Origin: Bacillota bacterium
GTDB taxonomy: Bacteria; Bacillota; Clostridia; Acetivibrionales; JAEZXR01
Direction of reading: 5' to 3'
Length of the DNA stretch: 64,000 nt
Assembly (NCBI GenBank): GCA_023419605.1
Contig: JAEZXR010000041.1
Span: forward strand, 28,092 to 92,091
Both the position numbers and the translations under genes were made by a program. Below the pieces are notes generated by a model. The model saw only the letters and a list, made by a program, of their open reading frames with translations, was not told the DNA's origin and made no database searches. Shown one piece after another: positions 1 to 9,810 of the stretch (within the stretch, counting starts at the first letter, position 1; each line of letters starts with the position of its first letter).

Positions 1-306
1 AATGCCATCAAACACGGTATCAGCATGAAGCGGGGGAAAGGTTTGATTAAAATCAATGCCTACAGTGCAGGGGATGGAGTGGAGCTTGAAGTCATTGATG
101 ACGGAGTGGGTTTTGATGTGTCAAAGCTTTCCGAAAATGATCCCGGGGAGTATAGAAGCGACCGCTACGGGCTGCATAATGTGGATGAGAGAATCAGGCT
201 GGAATACGGCCAGCAGTATGGGATGTCCATATTCAGTCAAAAGGGGGAAGGAACCAGGGTTGTAATACGTTTGAAGGCGGAGTTTTCCTCTCACGGCTCA
301 AACTGA
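1..306 (+). CDS. Sensor histidine kinase, C-terminal ATPase part (5' end outside window)
   Basis: Only the last ~100 codons are present, open from base 1. They hold the tail of a HATPase_c domain: the N-box (NAIKH at the very start), the G1 box DDGVGFD and the GLHNVDERI segment typical of the YesM/LytS-type kinases that pair with AraC-type response regulators. Such kinases sense extracytoplasmic signals and often control neighbouring sugar transporters, which fits the importer that follows at 1618. The reading frame ends 9 bp inside the 3' end of an opposing sensor gene. The sensor half of this kinase lies upstream of the window and cannot be described. Confidence 0.85.
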   Translation, partial: NAIKHGISMKRGKGLIKINAYSAGDGVELEVIDDGVGFDVSKLSENDPGEYRSDRYGLHNVDERIRLEYGQQYGMSIFSQKGEGTRVVIRLKAEFSSHGSN

Positions 307-1284
307 ATTATTCCTCATCTTTTTATAGAGGTCTGTTAATGGCACCGAAATGCTGTTGGTTAATAGAAGGGCTGTAACGGTCGACAGGAAAATCAATACC
401 ACAATGACAGACAGCATGATAATGATCATTTGATTCAGCTTGGTATACAGGTCTGCAAGGGGTACGACGACAATGATCTTGTTGTTGTTGAAAAAGTCAT
501 TGCAGGCTAGAATGAATTTTTTACTGGCAGCGATTTTATAGCCATTGGTTATGTTCATGCTGTCATTTATTTCGTAGAGCAGTTCCGCTGTGGGAGGAAG
601 GTTCAATTTTGAGGGCAGGATACCCGATTCCGGATTGACGATGTAGGCGGAAGTATGATTGGGGAAAGCCCGGTCGCTGCTGTTGAAGAAGCTGTAAGCG
701 TATTGGGGGTCAATATCGATAAATAAATACCCCCTGAGATTATTTGTGTCGTCAAATATTTTTGAAACAAAAGTGATGACGCCATATTCTTCGGCATACC
801 GTGTATTGTTATAGTATCCGGAGATATCCTGTGTTCGTACGGACCAAAAGGAAGCCTGGCCCGATGCCAATAGCTTGGAGATGACTTCATTGTTGAGCAG
901 TTTTGAAAGAGGAGGATAGGCTGTTGTATAGTTGGATAAATAAGTAGTTCCGGAGGTATCAAACAAGGCGACTCCCAGGACGCCGAGGTGCGACTGCTTC
1001 ACACTGTCCAGGAGGTATACAATGTTCAAGAGGCTTTCCTGGTGCTTTAAAATACGGATTGTATCCGGATTTGCCGTCACCTGCTTGGAGGTTTCTTCGA
1101 TGAACTTGGAGTATATTTTTATGTTGTTGATTTTCTGATTTATGTTCTTTACAGAAAAGTCAATAAAATTGTCATAGATTACGGTTCGTATAACGGAATA
1201 GGAAATAACCCCGATGATGATAAAGCACAGGGAAAATGTAAGAATCACAAGACTGCTTATTTTGAATTTCAGTTTATCAAACAT
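298..1284 (-). CDS. Kinase-less two-TM Cache-type sensor protein (truncated YesM-like)
   Basis: About 328 residues: an N-terminal membrane segment (residues ~10-32), an extracytoplasmic region of ~230 residues resembling the dCache sensor of YesM-type kinases, a second membrane segment (~285-310) and the first part of a HAMP linker (SVPLTDLYKKM), then a stop. A normal family member is ~580 residues and continues into His-kinase and HATPase domains, which are missing. I prefer the ATG at 1284 over the one at 1290 because GAGGG lies 6 nt upstream of it. Its 3' end overlaps the opposing kinase end by 9 bp. It is either a degraded kinase or a signal-binding protein that works with another kinase. 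Function is inferred only. Confidence 0.7.
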   Translation of the reverse strand: MFDKLKFKISSLVILTFSLCFIIIGVISYSVIRTVIYDNFIDFSVKNINQKINNIKIYSKFIEETSKQVTANPDTIRILKHQESLLNIVYLLDSVKQSHLGVLGVALFDTSGTTYLSNYTTAYPPLSKLLNNEVISKLLASGQASFWSVRTQDISGYYNNTRYAEEYGVITFVSKIFDDTNNLRGYLFIDIDPQYAYSFFNSSDRAFPNHTSAYIVNPESGILPSKLNLPPTAELLYEINDSMNITNGYKIAASKKFILACNDFFNNNKIIVVVPLADLYTKLNQMIIIMLSVIVVLIFLSTVTALLLTNSISVPLTDLYKKMRNNSV

Positions 1285-1332
1285 ATCCATCCCTCACAAA
1301 AATTGCATCACAGCTTTCCTAAGGAAGTTATG

Positions 1333-1412
1333 AAAAACATAGAGGTTCTTTTTGCGGGCCGCTTGCAGAATGCTGTACGCGGTGTGGCAAAACTTATAGA
1401 GCCTCTTTTTTC
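1333..1412. repeat. Palindromic repeat, copy A
   Basis: Imperfect inverted repeat with the shared core TTTTTGCGGGCC...GGTGTGGCAAAA (1348-1391) and short complementary arms (AGAGGTTC and GAGCCTC). It belongs to the family also seen at 11957, 26408, 29352, 36744, 40443 and 63889. It fills much of the 333-bp divergent gap between the sensor gene and the binding-protein gene. A run of T follows the right arm, so it may also work as a terminator. The rest of the gap shows no other clear element. Confidence 0.6.
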
Positions 1413-1617
1413 TTAGGCCTCCTAAACTATATTATACTGGGCCTGGTGGAAAACAACAATGACAATTTTGCGTTCCGGTCCAGTTTGTCTAAATTAGCAG
1501 TTTTACAAACCATATAGCAGAATTACATACTTTTATTTATCTGAGGGGCGATGGTATGATAATACTATCCTATCCGGATATGGGCTTATAAACTGAATTT
1601 TTTAAGGAGGATACGTC

Positions 1618-3045
1618 ATGAAAAAGATCATTCATGTGATAGTATGCTTTATGCTCATATTATCACTTTTGGCAGGTTGCAGCGGAAAAACTGAAAAAGC
1701 TGCAGGCGGCTCCGCTACTCCGGCAGCAAATTCAGCTGCAAAGGAAACTCCAAAGCCCGTTACCATCAAAGTGGGTATATGGGCACAGGATAATGATGAA
1801 GCAGGAAAGAAATCCTGGGAGGTTTACCAGAAGAATATGGCGGCCAAATATCCTTACATCACTTTGCAGCCTGAACCGTATACCTATGCTCCGGAAACTT
1901 TTATACCAAAAGCGGAGAGCGGCCAAGTGCCAAACATATTCCAGACATGGTATACGGAGCCACCCAAACTGATTTCCAACGGCTATGTGGCAGATGTTAC
2001 TGCAATGGCGAAGAAATATGGCTATGATACGGCTGTAAATCCCGATGTGTTGAAGGTCGTATCCAAAGACGAAAAGATTTATGGGATACCCAGAGATGGA
2101 TATGCTTTAGGTTTATATATGAATATGAACCTGTTCAAACAGGCCGGTCTTGTTGATGAAAAAGGACTTCCGAAATATCCGAAGACCTTTGATGAACTGG
2201 CTGAAACAGCTAAGATTATAAAGGATAAAACCGGTAAGGCGGGAATGTTCTTCCCGACGAAAGACCACGTAGGCGGATGGCATTTTGCAGCACTGGCATG
2301 GTGCTTCGGTGCCGAATTTGAAAAGAAAGTGGATGGAAAGTGGGTTAGCGGACTGGACAGCCCTGAAGCCATCGCCGCTCTTCAGTATGTAAAAGACTTA
2401 AAGTGGAAATACGATGTGCTGCTCCCCAATGCACTTCTCAGCTGGGGTGACTGGATAAAGAATTTTGGTACCGATCAGGTAGGTATGACCTTTGCAGCTC
2501 CCGATGCTTTACGTAATCCTGTAAACGACTACAAGATGAGCAAAGATGCAATTGCCATGGCTCCGATCCCCAAAGGACCGAAAGGCCAGTTCTCACTGAT
2601 GGGGGGAACCACTTACATGTTCGCCGCAAACAATACACCGGAACAGACCGATGCAGCTTTCAAACTTCTTGAAGTCATCGGAAGAGGACCCGGTACGGAT
2701 GCTGACACCATGGCAGCTTTCGAAGCGGATTTAAAGGATCAGAATTCCAAGAATTATCCTGTAGGACCTAAGCCGATAGTAATCTGGGTTAACCAGGCGC
2801 GTCTCGATGCAGAAGATGCAATATACAAGAAGTATACAAATGTAAATATGGATCTGTTCAAACCATACTATGATACGGCATATAAGGGGTTGAGACCGGA
2901 AGAGCCTTATTCCTGCCAAGACCTTTACGGTATATTGGATACATGCTTGCAGGTTGTAATAACGGATAAGAATGCAGATCCTAAGGAATTGCTTGAAAAG
3001 GCATCAAAGGAATTCCAGACAAAATTCCTTAGCAAAGTGAAGTAG
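1618..3045 (+). CDS. Extracellular sugar-binding lipoprotein of an ABC importer
   Basis: 475 residues with a type II signal peptide: basic start, hydrophobic stretch, lipobox SLLAGC with Cys21 as the lipidation site, then an Ala/Thr/Pro-rich linker. The rest matches family 1 solute-binding proteins of CUT1 (oligosaccharide) importers in length and layout. It would sit on the outer face of the membrane and deliver an oligosaccharide to the two permeases that follow. AAGGAGGA precedes the ATG at good spacing. The substrate is not readable from sequence. The two GH65 phosphorylases downstream suggest an alpha-linked gluco-oligosaccharide. Confidence 0.88.
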   Translation: MKKIIHVIVCFMLILSLLAGCSGKTEKAAGGSATPAANSAAKETPKPVTIKVGIWAQDNDEAGKKSWEVYQKNMAAKYPYITLQPEPYTYAPETFIPKAESGQVPNIFQTWYTEPPKLISNGYVADVTAMAKKYGYDTAVNPDVLKVVSKDEKIYGIPRDGYALGLYMNMNLFKQAGLVDEKGLPKYPKTFDELAETAKIIKDKTGKAGMFFPTKDHVGGWHFAALAWCFGAEFEKKVDGKWVSGLDSPEAIAALQYVKDLKWKYDVLLPNALLSWGDWIKNFGTDQVGMTFAAPDALRNPVNDYKMSKDAIAMAPIPKGPKGQFSLMGGTTYMFAANNTPEQTDAAFKLLEVIGRGPGTDADTMAAFEADLKDQNSKNYPVGPKPIVIWVNQARLDAEDAIYKKYTNVNMDLFKPYYDTAYKGLRPEEPYSCQDLYGILDTCLQVVITDKNADPKELLEKASKEFQTKFLSKVK

Positions 3046-3067
3046 TGAATTGATTTGACAGGAGAAA

Positions 3068-3226
3068 GCAGAGTAGCAAGCACATATGCTACTCTGCGCT
3101 CTTTAAAAGGTAGTGTTCTATATACAACGCACAAAAGTTTTTACAATTCTTCTTTTGTGCGCTTGTATTTCCTTGCTTGCCTATCGCGAAAATCAGATTC
3201 ATTCCTTGTAAAACCATTTTCGCGAT
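3068..3226 (+). other. Three tandem stem-loops between binding protein and permease genes
   Basis: Three separate hairpins lie in the 213-bp gap: 3068-3078/3087-3097 (11 bp, GCAGAGTAGCA), 3129-3137/3152-3160 (9 bp, GCACAAAAG) and 3183-3193/3216-3226 (11 bp, ATCGCGAAAAT). None is followed by a good T-run. Such hairpins after binding-protein genes commonly protect the upstream mRNA and lower permease expression, so that role is inferred here. Confidence 0.6.
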
Positions 3227-3258
3227 TTATATAAGAATAATTTGAGGTGTGATTCGTT

Positions 3259-4194
3259 ATGAACAATAATATTGAGGCAATGACTATGGATAGCGCACCA
3301 AAAAATTCGAAAAAAATACGATTAGGGAATATTCTGAAAAATAATATTTCCGCTTGGCTGATCCTGCTTCCGAGCTTGGTTCTTTTCGCATTTTTTATTT
3401 GGCAGCCATTGGTTTATGGTGTTATTCTATCGTTTTGCGAAACCATCGGCTTTCGCATTAAAGGTTTCGTAGGTTTTGCAAATTACATCGAAATTTTTAA
3501 GGATGATATCTTTAGAAAAGCTCTGTTCAATACTTTTTCCTATGCCTTCTGGTCGGTATTGCTGGGATATTTGGTTCCCATCTTTTTAGCCATTGTTATC
3601 AATGAAGTAGCTCACTTTAAATCCTTTTTCCGGTTTGCCATTTATTTTCCCAATATGGTTCCGGCCGTGGCTACGCTCATTCTTTGGGGCTTCCTCTTTG
3701 ACCCCGGGCAGGGAATACTGAACTCCATCCGGATGAGTATGGGGTTTGCTCCTTCGGAGTGGTTGCAGAATCCGCATTTGACCATTCCTCTTCTTATTTT
3801 GATTTTAACTTGGCGATCCGCAGGTTCAACTGCTATTATATACGTGGCCAGTCTCCAGGGGATAAACGAAGAGCTGTATGAGGCAGCGGCATTGGATGGT
3901 GCAGGGATTATGTCCCGGCTGAGGTATATAACCCTTCCTGGAATCTACAATATTGCAAGGCTCATGCTGATCATGCAGATTATTTTCGTTTTCCAGGTAA
4001 TGTACGAGCCCCTGGTTATGACGGGTGGGGGTCCTAACAATGCTTCCATTTCATTGATGCTTCTTAATTACAACTATGCCTTTCGCGATGTTGCCGCTGC
4101 AAAAGCATCCACCATCGGCGTTATCGTTACAATTATTCTTTTGATTCTAACAGCCATCTATCAGAAATTTGTTAAGGAAAATGATATGTCCTAG
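3259..4194 (+). CDS. ABC sugar importer permease, MalF/UgpA type
   Basis: 311 residues with six predicted membrane segments, the first after a ~30-residue cytoplasmic N-terminus. The cytoplasmic EAA loop that contacts the ATPase is visible near residue 215 (YEAAALDGAGIMSRLRYITL). It is the first of two permeases, follows the binding protein and is separated by 12 bp from the second. No ATPase gene is in the operon. In Firmicutes such importers usually share a MsmX-type ATPase encoded elsewhere, and I infer that here. ATG start with GAGGTG upstream. Confidence 0.9.
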   Translation: MNNNIEAMTMDSAPKNSKKIRLGNILKNNISAWLILLPSLVLFAFFIWQPLVYGVILSFCETIGFRIKGFVGFANYIEIFKDDIFRKALFNTFSYAFWSVLLGYLVPIFLAIVINEVAHFKSFFRFAIYFPNMVPAVATLILWGFLFDPGQGILNSIRMSMGFAPSEWLQNPHLTIPLLILILTWRSAGSTAIIYVASLQGINEELYEAAALDGAGIMSRLRYITLPGIYNIARLMLIMQIIFVFQVMYEPLVMTGGGPNNASISLMLLNYNYAFRDVAAAKASTIGVIVTIILLILTAIYQKFVKENDMS

Positions 4195-4206
4195 AGAGGG
4201 TGAAAT

Positions 4207-5091
4207 GTGATGTCGTTGTACAGTAAAAAAACGCAGGGCGTAATTAATTTTATCGATATTAAAAAACCATCCGTAAAGGTTTTATATACCTTTCTGCTAT
4301 TGTTCTGCATACTGGCGGCCCTGGTATGCTTTGCACCTCCCTTGTGGGTGATGCTTTCAAGCTTGAAGGACATAAAGGAATTTTTCGCAGTTCCGCCCAC
4401 TATTATCCCCAGGTCCTTCCAACCGGAAAAGATCATTGAAACCTGGAACAAATTAAACTTTCTGAAATACTACATCAACTCAGGGATCATGATTACAGGC
4501 TGCGTGGTAACTGCGGTTGTTTTTAACGGACTTGCAGGGTATGTATTGTCCATATTGAAGCCGAAGGGAAGCAGGCTGGTCTTATACCTGATTTTATGGA
4601 GCCTCATGCTTCCGGCGACAACAAATCTTGTGCCGGTATTGAAAAACATTGCAGCACTTAAAATGACCGACTCCTTCATGCCTTTATGGCTGAGCTACGG
4701 TGCAGGTGCATTTAATGTAATGCTGTTTAAGAGCTTTTTTGACGCTCTTCCCATTTCTCTTATAGAAGCGGCCAGAATTGACGGCTGCAGCAGCCTTAAG
4801 ATATTTTACAGGATTGTGCTGCCGCTGAGCAAGGCGGTTTGTATGGTTGTTATCATAATGACCATTAATGCAGCCTGGTCTGATTTTCTGCTCCCTTATC
4901 TCGTGTTGAAAAACCACGATAAGTATACGGTTATGGTAAAGATCTATGACCTGGCCAGCGGGAATACGCCCTTCCCTTATGACATTCGCCTGCTGTCGCT
5001 GTTATATGCGATTGTGCCCCCCGCCATATTGTTCGTATTTTTCCAGAAGTATATTACGCAGGGCATATCCTTGACCGGGATCAAGGGATAG
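4207..5091 (+). CDS. ABC sugar importer permease, MalG type
   Basis: 294 residues, six membrane segments, EAA loop EAARIDGCSSLKIFYRIVLP near residues 185-204. The frame opens with GTG at 4207 and an ATG directly follows at 4210; GAGAGGGTGAAA upstream could serve either. It would form the heterodimeric channel with the preceding permease. The C-terminus (QKYITQGISLTGIKG) is the usual end of this family. The GH65 gene begins 26 bp later, which indicates one transcript. Confidence 0.9.
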   Translation: MMSLYSKKTQGVINFIDIKKPSVKVLYTFLLLFCILAALVCFAPPLWVMLSSLKDIKEFFAVPPTIIPRSFQPEKIIETWNKLNFLKYYINSGIMITGCVVTAVVFNGLAGYVLSILKPKGSRLVLYLILWSLMLPATTNLVPVLKNIAALKMTDSFMPLWLSYGAGAFNVMLFKSFFDALPISLIEAARIDGCSSLKIFYRIVLPLSKAVCMVVIIMTINAAWSDFLLPYLVLKNHDKYTVMVKIYDLASGNTPFPYDIRLLSLLYAIVPPAILFVFFQKYITQGISLTGIKG

Positions 5092-5116
5092 TTTATGGAA
5101 AGGAGACTTGAGTACG

Positions 5117-7426
5117 ATGGGAAAAGTAGCGGATCGGTATTTGAAAATTAGCCCGTGGGAAATCGTTGAAGAAGGCTTTGATCCTGAAAGAGGAAGAGTC
5201 TCGGAATCGGTTTTTTCCCTCGGTAATGAATATATGGGAATCAGAGGATATTTCGATGAGGGGTACAGTGGAGACAAACTGGTGGGCAGTTACCTGAACG
5301 GTGTCTTTGAAGAAGCCGTTGTAAATCCTGTGGGGCACTATAAGGGTTTGATCTCCCGGACCTGCTTCATGGTCAATACCGTTGATTGGCTCTACACCAG
5401 AATTACCATTGACGGGGAGACTTTGGACATAGCCAGGTCCAATGTACGGGAATTCCTTCGCTCCCTGGATATGAAAAGAGGTACGCTTACAAGGGAATTC
5501 ATCTGGGATACCCTGTCGGGTAAATCCATTAAGATTTTATTTACACGCTTTTTAAGTATGGTACATCCAAAACTAGGCTGCCAGCAGATTACTTTCCAGC
5601 CCATCAATTTTTCCGGTACGGTCCACGTGGTCAGTGCTTTGGACTTTTCCCCCGTGCATGAATCCGCAGGCAAGAATCTGTGGTCATGCAGTAAAAGGGG
5701 GAGGGAAGGCAAATCCTTCGGCATCCTCGGGAGGACGGAAAAAAGCGGACATATGTTATTTTCGGGCTGCCAGCTCCATAATGTTCCTTCGGAAGAAGTC
5801 CAGTGGCTGGAAGAAGAAAAATTTGTTGGGTGTGCCTTTGCTATGGAGGTAATACAGGGGGAGAAAACCGCCTTTGAGAAAATGGTAGTCAACCATGCGG
5901 AGAAAAATCCTTCCGTTGATCCGGAAGCCGTATGGGAAGAAGGGATTCAAACGGCAAAAAGCTTATGCTCCATCCCTTATGCTGTTGCCAATGAGCAGCA
6001 AAGGGAATTCTGGGAAAAAACCTGGCAAAATTCCGATATCGAAATCCAGGGGGACGCTGAAAACCAGCAAGGAATACGGTATTGCATCTTCCAGATGCAT
6101 CAGACCTATCACGGGGAGGATCCGGGCCTGAATATCGGAGCCAAAGGGCTTACGGGAGAAGCTTATAATGGAAATGCTTTTTGGGATACGGAAACCTATT
6201 GCCTGCCCTTCTACATATTCAATAATCCAAGGGCCGCACGCAATCTGCTGGATTACAGGTATAAGACACTGCCCAAAGCGGTGGAGCGTGCAAGGGACCT
6301 GGACTGCCAGGGGGCCTTCTATCCCATTGCCACTTTGGATGGCAGCGAGGCCTGTGCTTTGTGGCAGCATGCCAGCCTCCAGCTTCAGGCGAGCACTGCG
6401 GTAGCTTACGGAATATGGCACTATCAGAAGCTTCTGAGGGATACGGAATTCTTATACGGTAAAGGGATCGAGATGCTGGTACAGATCAGCCGTATGCTGG
6501 CCAGCCGGGGTCAATGGGGGCAGAAGACAGGGAAGTTCGGGTTTTATGCTGTCATGGGGCCGGATGAGTTCCAGATGATGGTGAACAATAACTGCTATAC
6601 GAATCTGATGGGAAAAAAGACCTTTGAATATACCTTATCCGTCGTGCAGGAGATGAAGGAAAAGGCCGCCGGCCCACTGGCGGAAATAGAACGGAAGCTT
6701 GGACTGAAAGCAGAGGAGCTAGAGTGCTGGAGGCAAATGGCTGAAAACATGTATATTCCCTATGATGAGGCTTCCGGCATCTATGAACAGCAGGACGGCT
6801 TCTTTAATCTACCGCACATGGATATACATTCCATACCGGTTACTGACTTTCCGCTGTACAACCACTGGTCCTACGATAGAATCTACCGGAATGACATGAT
6901 AAAACAGCCGGATGTATTGATGTTTATGTTCCTGTATAACCAGGAATTTTCCATGGAAGCGAAAAAGGCCAACTACGAGTATTATGAGCCGAGATGCATC
7001 CATGAGTCGTCCCTTTCTCCTTCCATACACTCCATATTCGCCTCGGAACTGGGAAGGCACAAGGAAGCCTTTGACTTTTTCAGCTTCGCAACACGCATGG
7101 ACCTGGATAATTATAACCGTAATACGAAGGAGGGGCTTCATACTACCTCCATAGCGGCCGCATGGGTCAACATCGTGTACGGTTTCGGCGGAATGCGTTC
7201 GGATGGGGATACACTGGCATTTAACCCTTCCATACCGGAGGCGTGGGAACGGTACAGCTTCAAGGTTATGTACGGCGGTGCTGTAATCCATGTGAATGTA
7301 GATAAGGAAATTGTTACTTTTACTACAATAAACGGACCTGAAGTCAATATTATAATCTATGGCAGGGAATACAGAGTAGGTTCCCAGGGCTTGAAACTGG
7401 AGCTTCCCTGTGAGTGGAGAGGGTAG
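5117..7426 (+). CDS. GH65 glycoside phosphorylase (first of two)
   Basis: 769 residues, the usual GH65 length, with an N-terminal beta-sandwich, an (alpha/alpha)6 barrel and a C-terminal beta-sheet domain. The catalytic acid motif is present as MGPDEFQ with Glu484. The phosphate-binding motif is HESSLSPSIH near residue 632. GH65 enzymes split alpha-linked disaccharides with phosphate to beta-glucose-1-phosphate, which the pgmB product then converts to glucose-6-phosphate. There is no signal peptide, so it is cytoplasmic. I chose ATG 5117 over TTG 5108 because GGAG lies only 2 nt before the TTG. Substrate linkage (kojibiose, nigerose, maltose, glucosyl-rhamnose and others) cannot be decided. 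Confidence 0.88.
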   Translation: MGKVADRYLKISPWEIVEEGFDPERGRVSESVFSLGNEYMGIRGYFDEGYSGDKLVGSYLNGVFEEAVVNPVGHYKGLISRTCFMVNTVDWLYTRITIDGETLDIARSNVREFLRSLDMKRGTLTREFIWDTLSGKSIKILFTRFLSMVHPKLGCQQITFQPINFSGTVHVVSALDFSPVHESAGKNLWSCSKRGREGKSFGILGRTEKSGHMLFSGCQLHNVPSEEVQWLEEEKFVGCAFAMEVIQGEKTAFEKMVVNHAEKNPSVDPEAVWEEGIQTAKSLCSIPYAVANEQQREFWEKTWQNSDIEIQGDAENQQGIRYCIFQMHQTYHGEDPGLNIGAKGLTGEAYNGNAFWDTETYCLPFYIFNNPRAARNLLDYRYKTLPKAVERARDLDCQGAFYPIATLDGSEACALWQHASLQLQASTAVAYGIWHYQKLLRDTEFLYGKGIEMLVQISRMLASRGQWGQKTGKFGFYAVMGPDEFQMMVNNNCYTNLMGKKTFEYTLSVVQEMKEKAAGPLAEIERKLGLKAEELECWRQMAENMYIPYDEASGIYEQQDGFFNLPHMDIHSIPVTDFPLYNHWSYDRIYRNDMIKQPDVLMFMFLYNQEFSMEAKKANYEYYEPRCIHESSLSPSIHSIFASELGRHKEAFDFFSFATRMDLDNYNRNTKEGLHTTSIAAAWVNIVYGFGGMRSDGDTLAFNPSIPEAWERYSFKVMYGGAVIHVNVDKEIVTFTTINGPEVNIIIYGREYRVGSQGLKLELPCEWRG

Positions 7427-7464
7427 AGGCATACAGGTTTCAAAATTGGTAAAAAGAGTATTAC

Positions 7465-9762
7465 GTGAGGTTGGTGGATAATGTGTCTTGGATCATAGAA
7501 GAAAAGCAGTTCCGTAAAGAGAATATAGAACTGAACGGAAATAAATTTCTGCTGGGCAACGGCTATATGGGATATAGGGGGACTCTGGAGGAGTATTCCA
7601 GGGACCAGCTTGTTTCCTGCAATTTATCCGGGTTATACGACCGGGTGGAAGGCAAATGGAGGGAGCCTGTGAATGCGCCCAATGGACTCTTAACACGGAT
7701 CTACTGCGATGAGGTCCTCTTGGAGGCTGTAAGGGGTGAAATAGAGGAGCATGTTCAGTATCTCGATATAAGGTCCGCAGTACATAAAAGAGAAACTCTG
7801 TTTAGAACCCAGTCCGATAACCGGATTTCGGTAAAGGCGGAAAGATTCCTTGGACTTAAGGACGTGCACCTTATTTGCATGAAGTATTCCTTCACCGTAT
7901 CGGAAAAGTGCAGCATCCGGATTGAAACCGGAATCGACGGGGATGTGTGGGACATCAATGGCCCTCACTTGAGAAATTTTGAACCGGAAACCGTTGAAAA
8001 TATAATCCTGCTGAACTCCCTTACAAATGAGTTGGGCTGTAAGGTATCTGTGGCAGAAGGCATTGAAAGGTGTTTTAGTGCTGCTGAGGAGATCGTTCTG
8101 CAGGAGAAAGCTTTTGTCCGGCAGATAGTCCTTGAGGCCCTGCCGGGGGAAACCTATACTTTCTATAAATATGTATCGGTATTTACAGGGAATGACGGAG
8201 TTGCCGATGCTTCAAAGGCGGCCTCCGAATCCAGCAGGGATGCCCTGAGCAAAGGGTATGCTTCCCTGCAGGCCGAGAACATGGCCCTGTGGGAAGCACG
8301 CTGGGAGCAGTCCGATGTGGAGATCGAGGGGGATGATGAGGCACAGCTGGCCCTGCGGTACAGCATTTATCACTTGCTGGCCATAGCGCCCACCCATTCC
8401 GATAAGGTATCCATACCTGCAAGAGGGCTTTCAGGACAGGTCTATAAGGGGGCGATTTTCTGGGATACAGAGATGTTTATGCTGCCCTTCTTTATCTATA
8501 CGAATCCTTCTATGGCCAGAAATCTCATAAAGTACAGGGTTCATACCCTGGACGGAGCCAGAAGAAAAGCAGCCGAATACGGCTTTCGAGGCGCCTTCTA
8601 CGCATGGGAGAGCCAGGAAACCGGAGACGATGCCTGTACGTATTTTAATGTAACGGATGTTTTTACCAATCGGCCCATGCGGACGTATTTCAGGGATAAA
8701 CAGGTACATATCAGTATGGATGTAGTGTATGGCATCTGGCAATATTACATGCTTACGGGAGATGAAAGCATACTGCTGGAGGGTGGAGCGGAAGTAATCC
8801 TCGAATGTGCCCGCTTCCTGTTCTCCTACTCCTACTGCAAAAAAGAGAAAAACAGATATGAAATATTGGATGTGACAGGGCCGGATGAGTATCACGAAAG
8901 AGTCAATAACAACGTGTATACCAACAGAATGGCCAGGAATGTCCTGGAAGTGGCGGAAAAGACTTTGGAGCTTCTGAAGGCAAACCATGCAGAGGTATAC
9001 AACGATTTAATGTCGCGGCTGAACTACAAGGAAGACCTGGAGGGTATCCGGGAAATGCGGGCACTGCTTTATGTGCCGGAGCCCCAGGCGGATTCCCTGG
9101 TCATTGAGCAATTCGACGGCTACCACAGGCTGGAAGAGGTGGGTCTAAAGGAACTGAAAGGAAGAGTTCTGAATCCGAACGAGTATTGGGGTGGAGGAAA
9201 TGGAATCGCCACGACCACCAAAATAATAAAACAGGCCGATGCGGTGCTCATGCTCAACCTTTTTAAAGATGCTTATTCCTACGAAGTGAAAAAAGCGAAT
9301 TGGGAGTACTATGAGCCCAGAACGGAGCACGGATCGAGTCTGAGTCCCTGTGTATATGCCATGCTGGCTGCAGACATCGGCAATCCGGAGTGGGCCTACA
9401 AATACTTTATAAAGACAGCCACCATCGACCTTACAGGAGACTCCAAGCAATACGTCGGAGACTTATACATCGGCGGAACGCACCCCGCAGCCAATGGCGG
9501 AGCATGGATGGCAGCCGTATTAGGCTTTGGAGGCGTTCACTTCAACGGAGAGACCCTCCTTATAAATCCGAACCTCCCTTCCAAATGGGAGTCGCTGGCC
9601 TTTCACCTGATTGTTAGGGAGCAAGGCTTTAAAATAAAAATATCCAAGACCACTGTCAGCGTGGAGGCAGAAAGCGATCATACCGGAGATTTCACTTTCC
9701 AAATCGGGGGCCGGCCCATTGAATGGAAAGAGGGACGGAAGATATCCGTCCAATATCGATAA
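7465..9762 (+). CDS. GH65 glycoside phosphorylase (second of two)
   Basis: About 765 residues with the same fold order as its neighbour but clearly diverged. The general acid motif is TGPDEYHERVNNN (Glu475 from the first possible start) and the phosphate motif is EHGSSLSP. Two adjacent unlike GH65 genes with pgmB suggest phosphorolysis of two different alpha-glucosides, or of oligomers and dimers. The start is uncertain: GTG 7465, TTG 7471, GTG 7474 and GTG 7483 are all in frame. GTG 7483 has GGTGG 5 nt upstream and best fits the family N-terminus (SWIIEE). Cytoplasmic, no signal peptide. Confidence 0.88.
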   Translation: MRLVDNVSWIIEEKQFRKENIELNGNKFLLGNGYMGYRGTLEEYSRDQLVSCNLSGLYDRVEGKWREPVNAPNGLLTRIYCDEVLLEAVRGEIEEHVQYLDIRSAVHKRETLFRTQSDNRISVKAERFLGLKDVHLICMKYSFTVSEKCSIRIETGIDGDVWDINGPHLRNFEPETVENIILLNSLTNELGCKVSVAEGIERCFSAAEEIVLQEKAFVRQIVLEALPGETYTFYKYVSVFTGNDGVADASKAASESSRDALSKGYASLQAENMALWEARWEQSDVEIEGDDEAQLALRYSIYHLLAIAPTHSDKVSIPARGLSGQVYKGAIFWDTEMFMLPFFIYTNPSMARNLIKYRVHTLDGARRKAAEYGFRGAFYAWESQETGDDACTYFNVTDVFTNRPMRTYFRDKQVHISMDVVYGIWQYYMLTGDESILLEGGAEVILECARFLFSYSYCKKEKNRYEILDVTGPDEYHERVNNNVYTNRMARNVLEVAEKTLELLKANHAEVYNDLMSRLNYKEDLEGIREMRALLYVPEPQADSLVIEQFDGYHRLEEVGLKELKGRVLNPNEYWGGGNGIATTTKIIKQADAVLMLNLFKDAYSYEVKKANWEYYEPRTEHGSSLSPCVYAMLAADIGNPEWAYKYFIKTATIDLTGDSKQYVGDLYIGGTHPAANGGAWMAAVLGFGGVHFNGETLLINPNLPSKWESLAFHLIVREQGFKIKISKTTVSVEAESDHTGDFTFQIGGRPIEWKEGRKISVQYR

Positions 9763-9810
9763 GATTTTACAGGGGGTAGAATCCGCAGTAAAAAGTAGGA
9801 GGAAACAAAT

